The notes under the pieces are model-generated. The model had not been told where the DNA came from. It saw only the letters and a program-made list of their open reading frames with translations, and made no database searches. The translations under genes and the position numbers were made by a program. Shown one piece after another: positions 26,177 through 37,000 of a DNA stretch of 64,000 nt. Within the stretch, counting starts at the first letter, position 1. Every line of letters begins with the position of its first letter. This stretch comes from an uncultured Bacteroides sp. (lineage in GTDB: Bacteria; Bacteroidota; Bacteroidia; Bacteroidales; Bacteroidaceae): contig CAAEFE010000112.1 of the NCBI GenBank assembly GCA_900755095.1, positions 1 through 64,000 of the forward strand. Direction: 5' to 3'.

Positions 26177-29038
26177 TCATTTATTTTCAAGAATCATTTC
26201 CACCGGTTGTCCATGCTGACAAGTTACATCCAGTATCGTATGGGCACCTTTATATTCAAGCTTTACATTCGCCGGTGTCTCCAAGAAACTCCAGCGTCCT
26301 TTCAGCTCTATTATTTTACGAATAGGGCGGCTCGGTTCTTTTGTCGTATACGTCTTTTCCGCAATATTCAAGTTTGGGTCACAGACGCTGAGACGAATCG
26401 CCTTTTTTCCCTCTGCCGCATACATGACCATCGTTTCCGCAGGAATGGAAGCAACCACCAGCTTATCGTCAGCAGACCGGTAATCTTCAAAAACAGCATA
26501 TCCGGTTATACCCGTTTTCCTGTCATAGACAATATGCGCAGTCTGATCACGTTGCCATACTTCGTATGCAGGCGTTTTCTTCAGTTCATCCAAATCCGAA
26601 GCTGAAGGCTGAATCAGTACCATATATTCATAAGTAGCATTCTTCGGGGCGTTGCCATGTTCAATCCAGGCAGAAGAGAATGTTCCTTTAGTCTTTTCGC
26701 GGGTTTTCTCATGACGCGACTCCTGTTCGGCTATCTGTGAACGAAGGGTTCCGTCAACTACATGATAATAATTATCATAGCCATCGTGCAACCAATAGTT
26801 ATCCTTACCTGTCTTCTGCTCTTTGCCGTTAAATTTCGTCTGGAAGAGAGTGGTCTCCGTAGGATAGTCAGCATTGCTGTTCGTGATGCCTGTTCCGAGG
26901 CAGATCATCCGGTTATCAAAACAGAAAACGGATTTACGGGCTACAAAGTCAGGAGTAAAGTTCTCATAATCACGTTCCGTCAGTTTCATTGCAAACATTC
27001 CGTTCATGCCGCCTAAAGAGCTGCTTCCGGAAAAGTTTTCCGTAGACCGTGCCATCGTCGTACCTTTCAGGGGACTGTCCAAGAGTTCAAAAGGAAGATG
27101 AATGGTAGTCGTACCGGGCAGACGGTTCCAGTCCCATCCTTCCTGTACAAAACCACTTCCGGCACGGGAGACGGGATTTCCTTTTCCCATAATCTGTACC
27201 GATCCGTAGCTTTGATAACGTCCGTAACGATTATCTTTCGCATAGATTTCAGCACCCCATACATCTGTGGTATATCCTTTCAGTGTCACCATCCAGTCTG
27301 CACGGCGGAAAATACCTGCCGATCCATAGTTATAAACAAAAAAACCGTGGGGAGCCTGTGCAGGCTGAATACCTTCTTTTCTGAAGAAATGTGCATTCCT
27401 TGTATTCCGATCACGTATCAGACGCAAATAATCGGTGGCCAGTCCATGATCGAATGTATTTCCCTGACCGGACAAGTCTCCTGACAATGCAATATTGGCA
27501 AATGCTTCTATATCATCGCTTCCCATCTTTCCGCCAAAAGGATGGCGACCGCTAATGCCTGTCCCCCATTCGTAAAGGTTACAATAATTGCGCATGGCGA
27601 GAAAGGCAGACTTGATATGTTGACGTGCCTCTTCCGTCAGTTCAAATCCGGTCCCGTTGGTGAGAGCGATAAATTGGCCGATGGTAGCCAGTACTCCGGT
27701 TGTATAGCCGGGATAGAAACCTCCGTGATGAAAGGTCGTTCCATCTACTTTGATACCGCCGAGAGTGCCCGGAGTATAATTCAGCGATGAAGACAACCAG
27801 CGCGACAAACCATTCAAAGCCTGTTCCTGTTCTCTTGCATCGGGGAACATCATGGCGGAGATAAACTTTGCCATCAAGAGCGTATGCCATGAATCCAGTA
27901 ATTCATCCCGCTCCGGCGGACACGGTTGACGAGTCTCCTGTAAAGCAGCCCAGAAACGTAAAGTGGATAGATAGGCATCCCGGTGAGGATGTTTATAAAT
28001 CGCGTCCCGCATGAGCCAGGCGGTAGTATATATTTTACGTACCTGATAGCCGTAATGATGATTCGTCCCCATGCCGCTGCCAAAAGCGAATCCCTGATCC
28101 ATTGCATAGTCGAATACGGTAAAATAGTTCTTCTTCGATGTCTCATTCTGATTGTAGAAGGCATCGTATGCAAAGCCGGCAAGCATCGTTTCGATATCAT
28201 TCCATGACATCTCCCCTTTCTTCTTGTCTTGCTCGTCCGGTGCTACAACAGGAGTTCCGGTAAAGCCGGTCCCGGCTGCGGAGGGAGCAATGGCAGCTCT
28301 TTCAAAAGTCTTCCTTGCAGCGTTGATCTGTCCTTGGGGAGCTTTCTTCACATCGAGAAATTCAGTCAGGCGTTGTTCGATTGTTTTCAAGTCCTTCTTT
28401 TGCCGAGTTGTCAGTTTAGAAAGCAAGGGGACATCATAAGACTGCTGTTCCCACTTCCATACAAGACACCAATGCCAGAGGTCACGATTGGAAAGACCGT
28501 TGTTAGCTGGCAGTTGTTGGTCCGGTGTCGTGCGCAGGTTCATCTTCTTTTCCGGAAAGGTCAGGCGATCCAGAAAGATGCGCCCTTTACGGTCGGGAGC
28601 GACCAGACGATAAGAAACTATATTTTTATCTTTCTTATCCCCGTTCATGTAGGCGAAAGATATCCAGCAAGCCCGCCAGCCTGCCGCTTGCAGATGATAC
28701 GTGAACCAATAAGAGACTTCACCCGCCTTATTTAGAAACTCAAAACGGATAGAGTCCTGTTGGGGTTTCTCGTTATATATCCACAGGGTAATACCAAATT
28801 GCTGTTCCTTTTTGGCATTCAGCGATAAAGGTTCTATCTGAACGTCCAGTGTCGAGGCAGGTTGGAAATCCCATTCCAGACTGCTTTCTCCCTCTTTATA
28901 GAAAAGAGAAGAAAGTTTCACTTCACCTTTCCCCGAAACTTTGAACGTCTCGGGAACCTTTTCTTCAAACCCTATGACCTGCGCATAAGAGGACAAAGAA
29001 CAAAACAAGAACAGAAATATAAAACAAACAGCTTTCAT
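26177..29038 (-). CDS. PL8-family chondroitin/hyaluronan lyase
   Basis: This secreted lyase of about 953 aa cleaves uronic-acid-containing glycosaminoglycans by beta-elimination to give unsaturated oligosaccharides. The N-terminus has a signal peptide (MKAVCFIFLFLFCSLSSYAQ). A lectin-like domain precedes the alpha/alpha toroid, which holds NHHYGYQVR (about 325-335), FHHGGFYPGY (about 435-445) and SGRHPFGG, the Asn/His/Tyr/Arg set of PL8. Beta domains follow. ATG codons at 29044 and 29038 are both possible; the frame is also open to 29071. It matches the position of BT3350 as I recall it. It is the third gene of a minus-strand operon with a sulfatase and a GH88 enzyme. Confidence 0.92.
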   Translation of the reverse strand: MKAVCFIFLFLFCSLSSYAQVIGFEEKVPETFKVSGKGEVKLSSLFYKEGESSLEWDFQPASTLDVQIEPLSLNAKKEQQFGITLWIYNEKPQQDSIRFEFLNKAGEVSYWFTYHLQAAGWRACWISFAYMNGDKKDKNIVSYRLVAPDRKGRIFLDRLTFPEKKMNLRTTPDQQLPANNGLSNRDLWHWCLVWKWEQQSYDVPLLSKLTTRQKKDLKTIEQRLTEFLDVKKAPQGQINAARKTFERAAIAPSAAGTGFTGTPVVAPDEQDKKKGEMSWNDIETMLAGFAYDAFYNQNETSKKNYFTVFDYAMDQGFAFGSGMGTNHHYGYQVRKIYTTAWLMRDAIYKHPHRDAYLSTLRFWAALQETRQPCPPERDELLDSWHTLLMAKFISAMMFPDAREQEQALNGLSRWLSSSLNYTPGTLGGIKVDGTTFHHGGFYPGYTTGVLATIGQFIALTNGTGFELTEEARQHIKSAFLAMRNYCNLYEWGTGISGRHPFGGKMGSDDIEAFANIALSGDLSGQGNTFDHGLATDYLRLIRDRNTRNAHFFRKEGIQPAQAPHGFFVYNYGSAGIFRRADWMVTLKGYTTDVWGAEIYAKDNRYGRYQSYGSVQIMGKGNPVSRAGSGFVQEGWDWNRLPGTTTIHLPFELLDSPLKGTTMARSTENFSGSSSLGGMNGMFAMKLTERDYENFTPDFVARKSVFCFDNRMICLGTGITNSNADYPTETTLFQTKFNGKEQKTGKDNYWLHDGYDNYYHVVDGTLRSQIAEQESRHEKTREKTKGTFSSAWIEHGNAPKNATYEYMVLIQPSASDLDELKKTPAYEVWQRDQTAHIVYDRKTGITGYAVFEDYRSADDKLVVASIPAETMVMYAAEGKKAIRLSVCDPNLNIAEKTYTTKEPSRPIRKIIELKGRWSFLETPANVKLEYKGAHTILDVTCQHGQPVEMILENK

Positions 29039-29073
29039 GATCATTAATTGTTTAAAGGCAGTTCTTACCACAC

Positions 29074-29151
29074 CCGGGTGTCAGGATGCACGACACCCGG
29101 GTGTCAGCATGTATGAGATCCGGGTGTCGGTATGTATGAGACCCGGGTGTC
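29074..29151. repeat. 23-bp tandem repeat, four units, between sulfatase and lyase genes
   Basis: CCGGGTGTC begins at 29074, 29097, 29120 and 29143, an exact 23-bp period. The first, second and fourth units centre on CACCCGGGTG-like palindromes, and unit two has the 14-bp perfect palindrome GACACCCGGGTGTC (29092-29105). The spacers are similar (ATGTATGAGA). No gene is in this intergenic stretch. Confidence 0.9.
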
Positions 29152-29176
29152 ATACAAACCGTATTAGTATACGGTA

Positions 29177-30730
29177 TCAGTAAGGTATACGGTCCGAAAG
29201 AATCTTTTCCGTATACCACGGATCGTCGATTTCTTTCAGCATTGTTCCCATTTCACGATAAAGTTGCTCCACAACTTCCTTATTTTCATCCAAAGGCAGA
29301 TTATTCAGCTGATAAGGGTCGTTTACGTCATCAAACAGCAGACTTTTCTTTAGCTGTTTCGTCTTCCGGTCGATATACAGAGCCAATGTATAGCGAGCCG
29401 TCTTAATGCCGCGCGAAGAGGGGAAATAAGATTGCACCAATCCATCCTTATCTTTCTCTCCATCCAGATTCTGAATATACAACGCACCTGCCGGACGAAC
29501 AATTTCCGCCTTTTCATCGAAGAAAAGAGGTGCGAAGTTGCGTCCCTGCACCTCGGAAGGAATCGAATCCCCCAGACCGCACAAGCCGAGTACGGTAGGC
29601 ATAATGTCGGGAGCAGAAAGCAACAAATCATCTACCCGGGGCTGAATCTTACCGGGGAAACGAACCAGGAACGGAATATTCATAGATTCGGAATAGGGAG
29701 AGTTCTTAGGGTCGTCCGTTCGCTGGCTGCACATTGTTTCGCCATGGTCGGAAGCAAAGATGACTACTGTATTTTTATCCAATCCCAATTGTTTCAGTGC
29801 TTCCAAAATCTGTCCGAAAGCACGGTCTACTCCGGTCACAGAAGCAAAGTAGTAACGGACGGATTCCGCTTTTTTCATATTCAGATCTACGTTTGGGCGA
29901 ATCAGCAGACTGTCCAGCGGTTGATCTTTATAAAGATTGAAGTCCTGTTCTTCACAATCGTTCAGCGAACGGTATGGGCTATGCGGCGGGTTCATTCCCA
30001 CCATGATGAAGAATGGCTTCTTCGTATCACGCACGTTTCCTTCATTCTTGAGATAAGAAACAACTTTGCCCGACTCATGGAGCGGTGACCATTCTTTCGG
30101 ATCATGCCTCTTGCCGTCCGTATCCCAATAATGCGGGTTCTTATGTTCGTCAAACGTGCCGTACGAATACCAATAGTTGAAACCATGGCGCTGCTCTTTC
30201 GGCGTATAAGCGTCCCACACCGGACGCTGTGTTTCTACATATTGTCCCGGATTCTCCGGATCATTCGGGGTCGGGAAGTCAGCGTGAAGTTTACCGAAAT
30301 AAGCACAATCATAACCGGCCTTGCTGAATACGTCGCCTATGCACTCCGCATCGTCACGCAAAGAGCTGATAGGACGTGTAGAGTTACAGTTCAAAGGTAC
30401 ACCACTGCGATTCGGATACATACCGGTCAGCAACATTCCACGATGGGGGCTGCTCAGCGGACAGTTGCTTTGAGCGGAAGTCAGCACCATAGATTCACGT
30501 GCGAAAGTATCTATGTTAGGAGTATGCACGGGGTCTCCCCGGAAGTTTACTTTATCTCTGAAACCTTCCTGATTCCAGAAGCCCATTGCCTGATTGCGAT
30601 ACTGATCAGGAAATACATAGATGATGTTTGGATGTTTCGCTTGCTCTGCCACCTGTTTGGGGGCTTTACAGCCTTGCGCTGCAAAGAGGGTCAAGCCTCC
30701 CATCAATAAGTTTACTGATTTGTTTATCAT
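29177..30730 (-). CDS. Sulfatase of the glycosaminoglycan operon (GalNAc-4-O-sulfatase candidate)
   Basis: This is a type I sulfatase lipoprotein of 517 aa. The start at 30730 gives a lipoprotein signal (LTLFAAQGC); an in-frame ATG at 30778 would add 16 residues. The formylglycine motif is SSPHRG, with Ser93 as the residue to be modified by an anaerobic sulfatase-maturating enzyme. Metal residues include FPDQYR, SDHGET and the middle histidines. As I recall, the gene at this place in B. thetaiotaomicron (BT3349) removes 4-O-sulfate from chondroitin oligosaccharides. I transfer that only by position and family. It is co-directional with GH88 upstream and PL8 downstream. Confidence 0.9.
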   Translation of the reverse strand: MINKSVNLLMGGLTLFAAQGCKAPKQVAEQAKHPNIIYVFPDQYRNQAMGFWNQEGFRDKVNFRGDPVHTPNIDTFARESMVLTSAQSNCPLSSPHRGMLLTGMYPNRSGVPLNCNSTRPISSLRDDAECIGDVFSKAGYDCAYFGKLHADFPTPNDPENPGQYVETQRPVWDAYTPKEQRHGFNYWYSYGTFDEHKNPHYWDTDGKRHDPKEWSPLHESGKVVSYLKNEGNVRDTKKPFFIMVGMNPPHSPYRSLNDCEEQDFNLYKDQPLDSLLIRPNVDLNMKKAESVRYYFASVTGVDRAFGQILEALKQLGLDKNTVVIFASDHGETMCSQRTDDPKNSPYSESMNIPFLVRFPGKIQPRVDDLLLSAPDIMPTVLGLCGLGDSIPSEVQGRNFAPLFFDEKAEIVRPAGALYIQNLDGEKDKDGLVQSYFPSSRGIKTARYTLALYIDRKTKQLKKSLLFDDVNDPYQLNNLPLDENKEVVEQLYREMGTMLKEIDDPWYTEKILSDRIPY

Positions 30731-30809
30731 GATATAAAGAATAACAGTTAATGTACCGGAAGAGACTAATATATGCACATATCCGGCTAAAGTACAAGCA
30801 AGGCAGTTC

Positions 30810-32012
30810 TTACTTCTTTTCCAGGTCTCTTTTGCGCATCAATCCTTCCAGGAAGTAATAGTCAGCGTAGTTCAAAGGCACATCTATTTCCTGGCCGTGA
30901 GGGATACTGCCCACAGAGTGCATCAATATAAAGTTTCCATTCGTACCCACTTTCGCACGATAAGCCGGTGAGCCGAGGCTTTCCATAATCTTATCAGCAG
31001 TTTCCTTATAGTGATTGCCCGGCAGATAACCGTCGAGTTCGTACAGAGCAGAGGCCGTACAGGCGGCTGCCGAAGCGTCACGAGGTTCGTTCGGAATGTT
31101 CGGAGCATCGTAATCCCAGTAAGGAACGAGGTCTTCCGGCAGGTTCTTATTGGTAAAGATGAAGTTATACACCTTCTGTGCCTGATCGAGATACTTCTTG
31201 TCTTTTGTATAGCGATAGCAAGTGGTATAACCGTATAATGCCCAAGCCTGTCCGCGAGCCCATGATGATTCGTCCGCATATCCTTGTGCTGTTTGTCTCT
31301 TACGCACTTCTCCTGTTTCGGGATCGTAGTCTACCACATGATAGCAACTGTTGTCCGGACGGAAGTGGTGAGCCATCGTTGTATCCGCATGTTTCACTGC
31401 TATATTGTAAAAGGTAGAGTCACCGGAAAAAGCCGTAGCTTCAAACAGCAATTCCAGATTCATCATATTATCGATAATCACCGGACATTTCCATCCGCGT
31501 GTTCCCTGCCAGCCTTTATCGGCATCCCATGACTGGATAACGCCTGCTCCCGGACGGAAACGGGTAGACAATGATTTTGCGGCTTCTACAATCACATCTT
31601 TATATTCTTTTTTATCTGCAAAACGGTAACCGTTAAGATAACTGCACCCGATCATAAAGCCGACATCATGATGCCACTTCAGATATTTCACAGAATCGAG
31701 GGCTTCTGTGTATTTTTCTGCCAAAGGCAACCACTTTTTATCCCCTGTCAGATTGTAAGTCAGCCACATGCTGCCCGGAAAGAAACCGGAGCACCAGTCA
31801 TCAATAGGTATATAGGAGATACTACCATCTGCATTGATGGTTCTTGGATTCAGAATTTTACCGGATTTCTCGATAATGTCTGTCTGAATTGTGTTTTGTG
31901 CTACTGCGTTGTCGATGTTGTCCTGAATAAAATCGACTTCAACCTTTTTTTGTCCACCGCAACTCGTAAAGATCAGAAGCGAAAGTCCCAATGCGCTAAG
32001 AATTGTTTTCAT
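30810..32012 (-). CDS. GH88 unsaturated glucuronyl hydrolase
   Basis: This 400-residue lipoprotein (lipobox FTSC, Cys18) of family GH88 hydrates the unsaturated uronic acid at the non-reducing end of lyase products and releases it. The alpha6/alpha6 barrel signature residues Asp116 (HHDVGFM) and Asp181 (IIDNMMNLELL) match the catalytic pair of the family. It is the first gene of the minus-strand operon GH88-sulfatase-PL8 and has a -7 element at 32053-32060. It corresponds in position to BT3348 as remembered. Lipidation suggests attachment to the outer membrane, probably facing the periplasm. Confidence 0.93.
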   Translation of the reverse strand: MKTILSALGLSLLIFTSCGGQKKVEVDFIQDNIDNAVAQNTIQTDIIEKSGKILNPRTINADGSISYIPIDDWCSGFFPGSMWLTYNLTGDKKWLPLAEKYTEALDSVKYLKWHHDVGFMIGCSYLNGYRFADKKEYKDVIVEAAKSLSTRFRPGAGVIQSWDADKGWQGTRGWKCPVIIDNMMNLELLFEATAFSGDSTFYNIAVKHADTTMAHHFRPDNSCYHVVDYDPETGEVRKRQTAQGYADESSWARGQAWALYGYTTCYRYTKDKKYLDQAQKVYNFIFTNKNLPEDLVPYWDYDAPNIPNEPRDASAAACTASALYELDGYLPGNHYKETADKIMESLGSPAYRAKVGTNGNFILMHSVGSIPHGQEIDVPLNYADYYFLEGLMRKRDLEKK

Positions 32013-32052
32013 AATACATGGATTATTTGTTAAGTTAATAATTATCTGGTGG

Positions 32053-32060
32053 CAAAAGTA
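32053..32060 (-). promoter_or_regulatory. -7 element of the GH88-sulfatase-PL8 operon
   Basis: On the minus strand TACTTTTG matches TAnnTTTG, 40 bp before the GH88 ATG. No -33 box is clear, as expected if the hybrid two-component regulator activates it. Confidence 0.45.
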
Positions 32061-32285
32061 GTACTTTCAAATAGAATAGACCGTCCCAAATAATCCAATT
32101 CAGGGACAAATTTGGTACATTTCTCCCTTGAAGGGCATATTTGCACAGATATTCCCCAAAAGCCTGCTTAATTATTTAATGAAATTGAAAATGCAATTAT
32201 AATAATCTGACTAATATATAATATATTCTGGTCATTTCAAAAAAAAGGCATTCTAACTCTTCTACATTTTTATTATATTTATTTG

Positions 32286-32310
32286 TAATTAACCGATTGA
32301 TTGTTAATTA
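32286..32310. repeat. 8-bp inverted repeat in the divergent intergenic region
   Basis: TAATTAAC (32286-32293) and GTTAATTA (32303-32310) form a perfect inverted repeat with a 9-bp spacer in the gap between the GH88 and TIG/NHL genes. It is AT-only apart from C/G ends, so chance is possible. Confidence 0.4.
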
Positions 32311-32345
32311 TAATTATCATCATCACACCTACATAAAGTTATGCA

Positions 32346-32373
32346 AACTAAATAAGAAATTACTTATTTAGTT
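32346..32373. promoter_or_regulatory. 11-bp inverted repeat, candidate operator
   Basis: AACTAAATAAG (32346-32356) and CTTATTTAGTT (32363-32373) are perfect inverted copies with a 6-bp spacer. The right arm touches the -7 element at 32373-32380, so the repeat covers the -10 to -35 zone of that promoter. Confidence 0.6.
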
Positions 32374-32380
32374 AGCTTTG
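32373..32380 (+). promoter_or_regulatory. -7 element for the TIG/NHL-SusC-SusD operon
   Basis: TAGCTTTG matches TAnnTTTG. It lies 236 bp before the TIG/NHL ATG, which would give a long leader. The leader holds a 19-codon ORF (32461-32520) that I do not call as a gene, plus short hairpins. Confidence 0.4.
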
Positions 32381-32616
32381 CCATGTCTTTTCTCAGTCAA
32401 ACTCTTCGTTGATGAGAATCAGACATATATAGATATTTGTACTTAAATCTACAACATATTATGAGCACAACATGCCAACATCAACAAGGTGAAGGATACC
32501 TAAAACTCCTAAAGATTTAGATACATATTATGCTTATAATAAGAAAGATAGGCAAACGTTGTAAGCAATAATATTTATTGTTCGGATGCACTTTAACCAT
32601 TTTATTATTTATATTT

Positions 32617-34026
32617 ATGAAAAACCACCTAATAACAGTACTTGTCTGCTGTTTATTCTTCATCGGTTGTAAAGATGATAAAGCCAACTCTAATCAGTAT
32701 GACCCATCTCAACCAGTAGTATTTACAGATTTTAGCCCTAAAGAGGGAGGTATGCGAACCCGCCTGTACATTGAAGGCAGTAACTTCGGGAATGATCCCA
32801 CCAAAATTCACATTACGATCGGTGGAGAAAAAACCAAAACCATCGGAGCAGATGGAAAAAAGATTTATTGCATGGTTCCTTCCAAGGCTTTTGATGGAAT
32901 AATCAATGTTCGTGTAGATGGTCCGGATGGCAAACCTATTGCAGAACATACATTTGAAGAGGAATTCAAGTACACTCCTGCAACGATCGTAGGTACCTTG
33001 CTACGTAAGGTAGACGAGGATAATAATTCTGCATTTCAAGAGGGTTCGTTCGATGAAGGAGCTTCTATTCCTTCCAATGACTGTATGGTGTTCGACCCCA
33101 AGTACAAGGATGGGGACAACCGGTTACTTTTTTCTTCAAACCATTCTGACGGTCTCCATCTAATAGACCTGGCAGAACGGACTGTAAAACGTCTCTTCCC
33201 AAGAACGGGATATAGCACAATGTATTCTTTCACATTCAGTGCTGACGGAGACACGTTGCTATTTACCGATGATCACGGTCAGGACAACACCACCCGGGCA
33301 AATATCTATTATTCTCTCCGTCGTGAAAACTTTCGACGAATTCGTCCCTACAACTATGGCAGGACAGCATATAGCTTAGTGTATATGGATGACGGAACCA
33401 TCTTTTACACCACCTGGTGGGAGGGAAAAGTCTACAAAATGATACGCAATGGGGCTATTCCCAATATCGACGAGAATGCGGAAGTTGCCTTTAGCCTGAG
33501 TCAGATATCGGCAGTGGGCGGTTCACATACGATATTATTCAGGCACCCGTCCAATAAATTCATGTATATGCTTTCCGACAATTTTGGCGCAGTGTTCAGA
33601 GCCGATTATGATCCGGTGGCAAAAACATTCGGTAATCCTAGCATCATTGCCGGAAACATGAACGATAAAAGTTTCAAGGAAGGAACGGGAGGAAGCGCCC
33701 GGTTTAACAAACCACAGTTCGGTGTATTCGTAAAAAACGAGAAATACGGCGAAGGAATTGGTCCCGACAACGACCAATATGACTTCTATTTTTGTGACAG
33801 AGAAAATCACTGTATCTGGAAACTGGATCCTCATGGGGTAGCGTCTCTTGCAGCCGGACGAAGTAACGAAAACGCCGACGGCAAAATATGGGGATACGTA
33901 GACGGCAATCCATTGCATGAGGCACGTTTCAATCAGCCAGCCGGTCTTGCTTACGACCCTGATACAGATATGTTCTATATTGGAGATATTGATAATAAAG
34001 GGATTCGTTATATGACAACGGAATAA
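32617..34026 (+). CDS. TIG/NHL-repeat lipoprotein of the second Sus-like system
   Basis: This is a 469-residue lipoprotein (start MKNHLITVLVCCLFFIGCKDD, Cys18). An IPT/TIG immunoglobulin-like domain (about 33-115: VVFTDFSPKEGGMRTRLYIE) is followed by a beta-propeller of NHL-type repeats, with GxARFNKPQFGV and ARFNQPAGLAYDP as the clearest repeats. Such proteins often accompany SusC/SusD pairs and are thought to bind glycans at the surface. The upstream TTG at 32578 is in frame, but the signal peptide begins at 32617. It is first in an operon with SusC, SusD and the DUF1735-type gene. The substrate of this locus is not clear. Confidence 0.85.
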   Translation: MKNHLITVLVCCLFFIGCKDDKANSNQYDPSQPVVFTDFSPKEGGMRTRLYIEGSNFGNDPTKIHITIGGEKTKTIGADGKKIYCMVPSKAFDGIINVRVDGPDGKPIAEHTFEEEFKYTPATIVGTLLRKVDEDNNSAFQEGSFDEGASIPSNDCMVFDPKYKDGDNRLLFSSNHSDGLHLIDLAERTVKRLFPRTGYSTMYSFTFSADGDTLLFTDDHGQDNTTRANIYYSLRRENFRRIRPYNYGRTAYSLVYMDDGTIFYTTWWEGKVYKMIRNGAIPNIDENAEVAFSLSQISAVGGSHTILFRHPSNKFMYMLSDNFGAVFRADYDPVAKTFGNPSIIAGNMNDKSFKEGTGGSARFNKPQFGVFVKNEKYGEGIGPDNDQYDFYFCDRENHCIWKLDPHGVASLAAGRSNENADGKIWGYVDGNPLHEARFNQPAGLAYDPDTDMFYIGDIDNKGIRYMTTE

Positions 34027-34049
34027 TACTATTTAAAACACAAGTAAAT

Positions 34050-37000
34050 ATGAGAAATGTAATCTTACTATTTTTATTGATAGTAGGCTGGACAACTACA
34101 GTCTGCGCTCAAAATGAACAAGAGACGATTGAGGTGACGGGAATCGTCACTGATCCAAAGAACGAACCTTTAATAGGCGTGAACGTTACAGCAAGAAATA
34201 TGCCCGGCTTCGGTGCGATAACAGACATAAACGGACGTTACAAGATCAAGGTTCCCAATTACTCTTACTTGATTTTTTCCTATGTGGGATTTACAAAGCA
34301 GGAAATCTTTATCAAAGACAAAAAAATCATTAACATCGTTATGGCAGAGACGAAAGAAACGGTCATCGACGAGGTTGTTGTCACAGGGACCGGTGCTCAG
34401 AAGAAGGTAACTGTGACAGGTGCCGTTACCACAGTCGACGTTTCCCAGCTACGTACTCCGACGGCAAGCATCACCAATGCTCTTGCAGGCAATGTAGCCG
34501 GTATACTCGCCCGCCAGACTTCCGGACAGCCGGGTAGCAATATTTCTGAGTTCTGGATACGCGGTATCTCCACTTTCGGTGCCGGAGGCAGTGCATTGGT
34601 GTTGGTCGATGGCTTCGAACGTGATATGAATGAAATCAATGTGGAAGATATCCAGGACTTCTCCGTGTTGAAAGATGCCTCCGCAACCGCCATTTACGGT
34701 TCACGCGGTGCAAATGGCGTTGTCTTGATCACGACCAAACGCGGCAAGGAAGGGAAGACCCGCGTCAATGCCAAAGTAGAAACCTCGTATAATACACGCA
34801 CCAGAACTCCGGAATTTGTGGACGGTCCAACATATGCCCGCATGATGAACGAAGCCTTGGTTAGTCGTAGTCAGGCTCCGGCCTATAGCGAAAGCGACTT
34901 GGAACTGTTTGCAAACGGGCTGGATCAGGATCTTTTCCCTAATGTGGACTGGATGAACTTAATACTGAAAGACGGTGCCCCCACTTATCGCGCAACTGTA
35001 GACTTGACCGGAGGTGGTACGGTAGCCCGCTATTTCATTTCTGCCAGTTATGTAAATGAAGGCGGCATGTACGAGACGGATCGTGCAATGACGGACTATA
35101 ACACCAATGCCAACTACCATCGCTGGAACTACCGCATGAATGTAGACATAGACCTGACAAAATCCACGCTGCTAAAAGTAGGCGTATCGGGTTCTTTGGA
35201 CAAGCAGAACCTGCCGGGAAGCCAGTATCATGAAATATGGCACTCGCTAATGGGATACAGTCCCATCGCTTCTCCGGTACAGTATAGTGACGGGAAATGG
35301 GCAGCAGTCGGTAGTGAAGGACGAAGAAATCCGTGGGTACTGACCACCCAGCAGGGATATCAGGAAACATGGAAGAATAAAATACAGACTACGGTTAATC
35401 TTGAACAAGATTTGAAATTTATCACAAAGGGATTAAAATTCTACGGACGTTTCGGATTCGATACATATACGGATAACGGTGACAACCGTTTCAAATGGCC
35501 GGAAAGTTGGTTAGCGGAACGGCAGCGTACCTCCGACGGAGAATTGCAATTCAGAAGAATAGAGACGCAGAAACTGATGGACGGAACGATGTATTCAAGT
35601 GGACAACGGAAGGAATACTTGGAGGCAGAGCTACACTATAACCGTACGTTTGGCGACCACATGCTAGGGGCCGTTTTAAAGTATTCTCAGGATAAGACTA
35701 CCAATACATCTCACAACGGCAATACAGATAGCTACGAGAAGATTGTGCAGAGTATTCAGAATCGTCATCAGGGGTTTGCAGGACGTTTCACATACGGATG
35801 GAAATACCGCTACTTCTTTGACTTTAATTTCGGTTACAACGGCTCCGAGAACTTCGCCTCAGGTCAGCAGTTTGGATTCTTTCCCGCCTATTCTGTAGCA
35901 TGGAACATCGCTGAAGAGTCAATCATCAAGAAACATCTCAAATGGCTGAATATGTTTAAGCTGCGCTACTCATATGGTAAGGTAGGTAACGACAATGTGG
36001 GAACCCGCTTCCCATACGTAGAGAAATTCGGGACATGGGATGAAGACGGTTATTATTACGGTGATATCGGCACCAGTAATTATTATTATACCGGACTGAC
36101 CTATTCGAGAATTGCGTCAAGCAGCATCACTTGGGAGGTAGCCAAGAAACATGACCTCGGACTTGACTTCTCTATGTTCAATGATAAGTTCAGTGGCAGC
36201 ATTGACTACTTCCACGAACAACGCAACGGTATTTATATGGTACGTAGTTACCTTCCTCAGATCATCGGTCTGAATCACATCACAACGAAACCTTATGCCA
36301 ACGTGGGTTCTGTCTTGTCCGAAGGTTTTGACGGTAATATCGCTTATAAACAGAGGATAGGTGAGGTAGACCTTACGGTACGTGCCAACATGACCTATAG
36401 TAAGAATGAAATCAAGGAGTATGACGAAGAGAACAGCCGCTATCCGTATAAGATGAAATACGGATTCCGTGTAGACCAGGCACGCGGCCTGATAGCCGAA
36501 GGATTGTTTAAGGATTATGAAGAAATCCGTAACAGACCCTCACAGGGTTCAGGCATCATGCCGGGAGACATCAAATACAAGGACGTAAACGGTGACGGAG
36601 TCATTAACGGAGATGACGAAGTGCCCATCGGTGCGACCACCCGCCCTAACCTGATTTACGGGTTCGGTGTATCTGCACAATGGAAAGGATTTGATATCAA
36701 CGTTCACTTCCAAGGAGCCGGCAAGTCATCCTTCTTCATAGACGGATTCACCGTATATCCATTCCAAGAGAAGTCATGGGGCAATATTCTGACGGATGTA
36801 GTGGGTAACTACTGGTCGCTGGGAATCAACGAAGACCCGAATGCCAAATACCCGCGTCTGAGTTATGGAGGTAATAGCAACAACTATCGTGCTTCTACTT
36901 ACTGGCTGCGAAACGGTTCGTACATCCGTTTAAAGAATGTGGAATTAGGTTACAGCATCCCCAAACGGTTTGTCAATAAACTCCATTTGGACCGTGTACG

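Noticed and set aside
32461..32520. 19-codon ORF in the leader of the TIG/NHL operon
   Set aside because: Short, without a recognisable family or clear translation signal; mentioned only as part of the leader.
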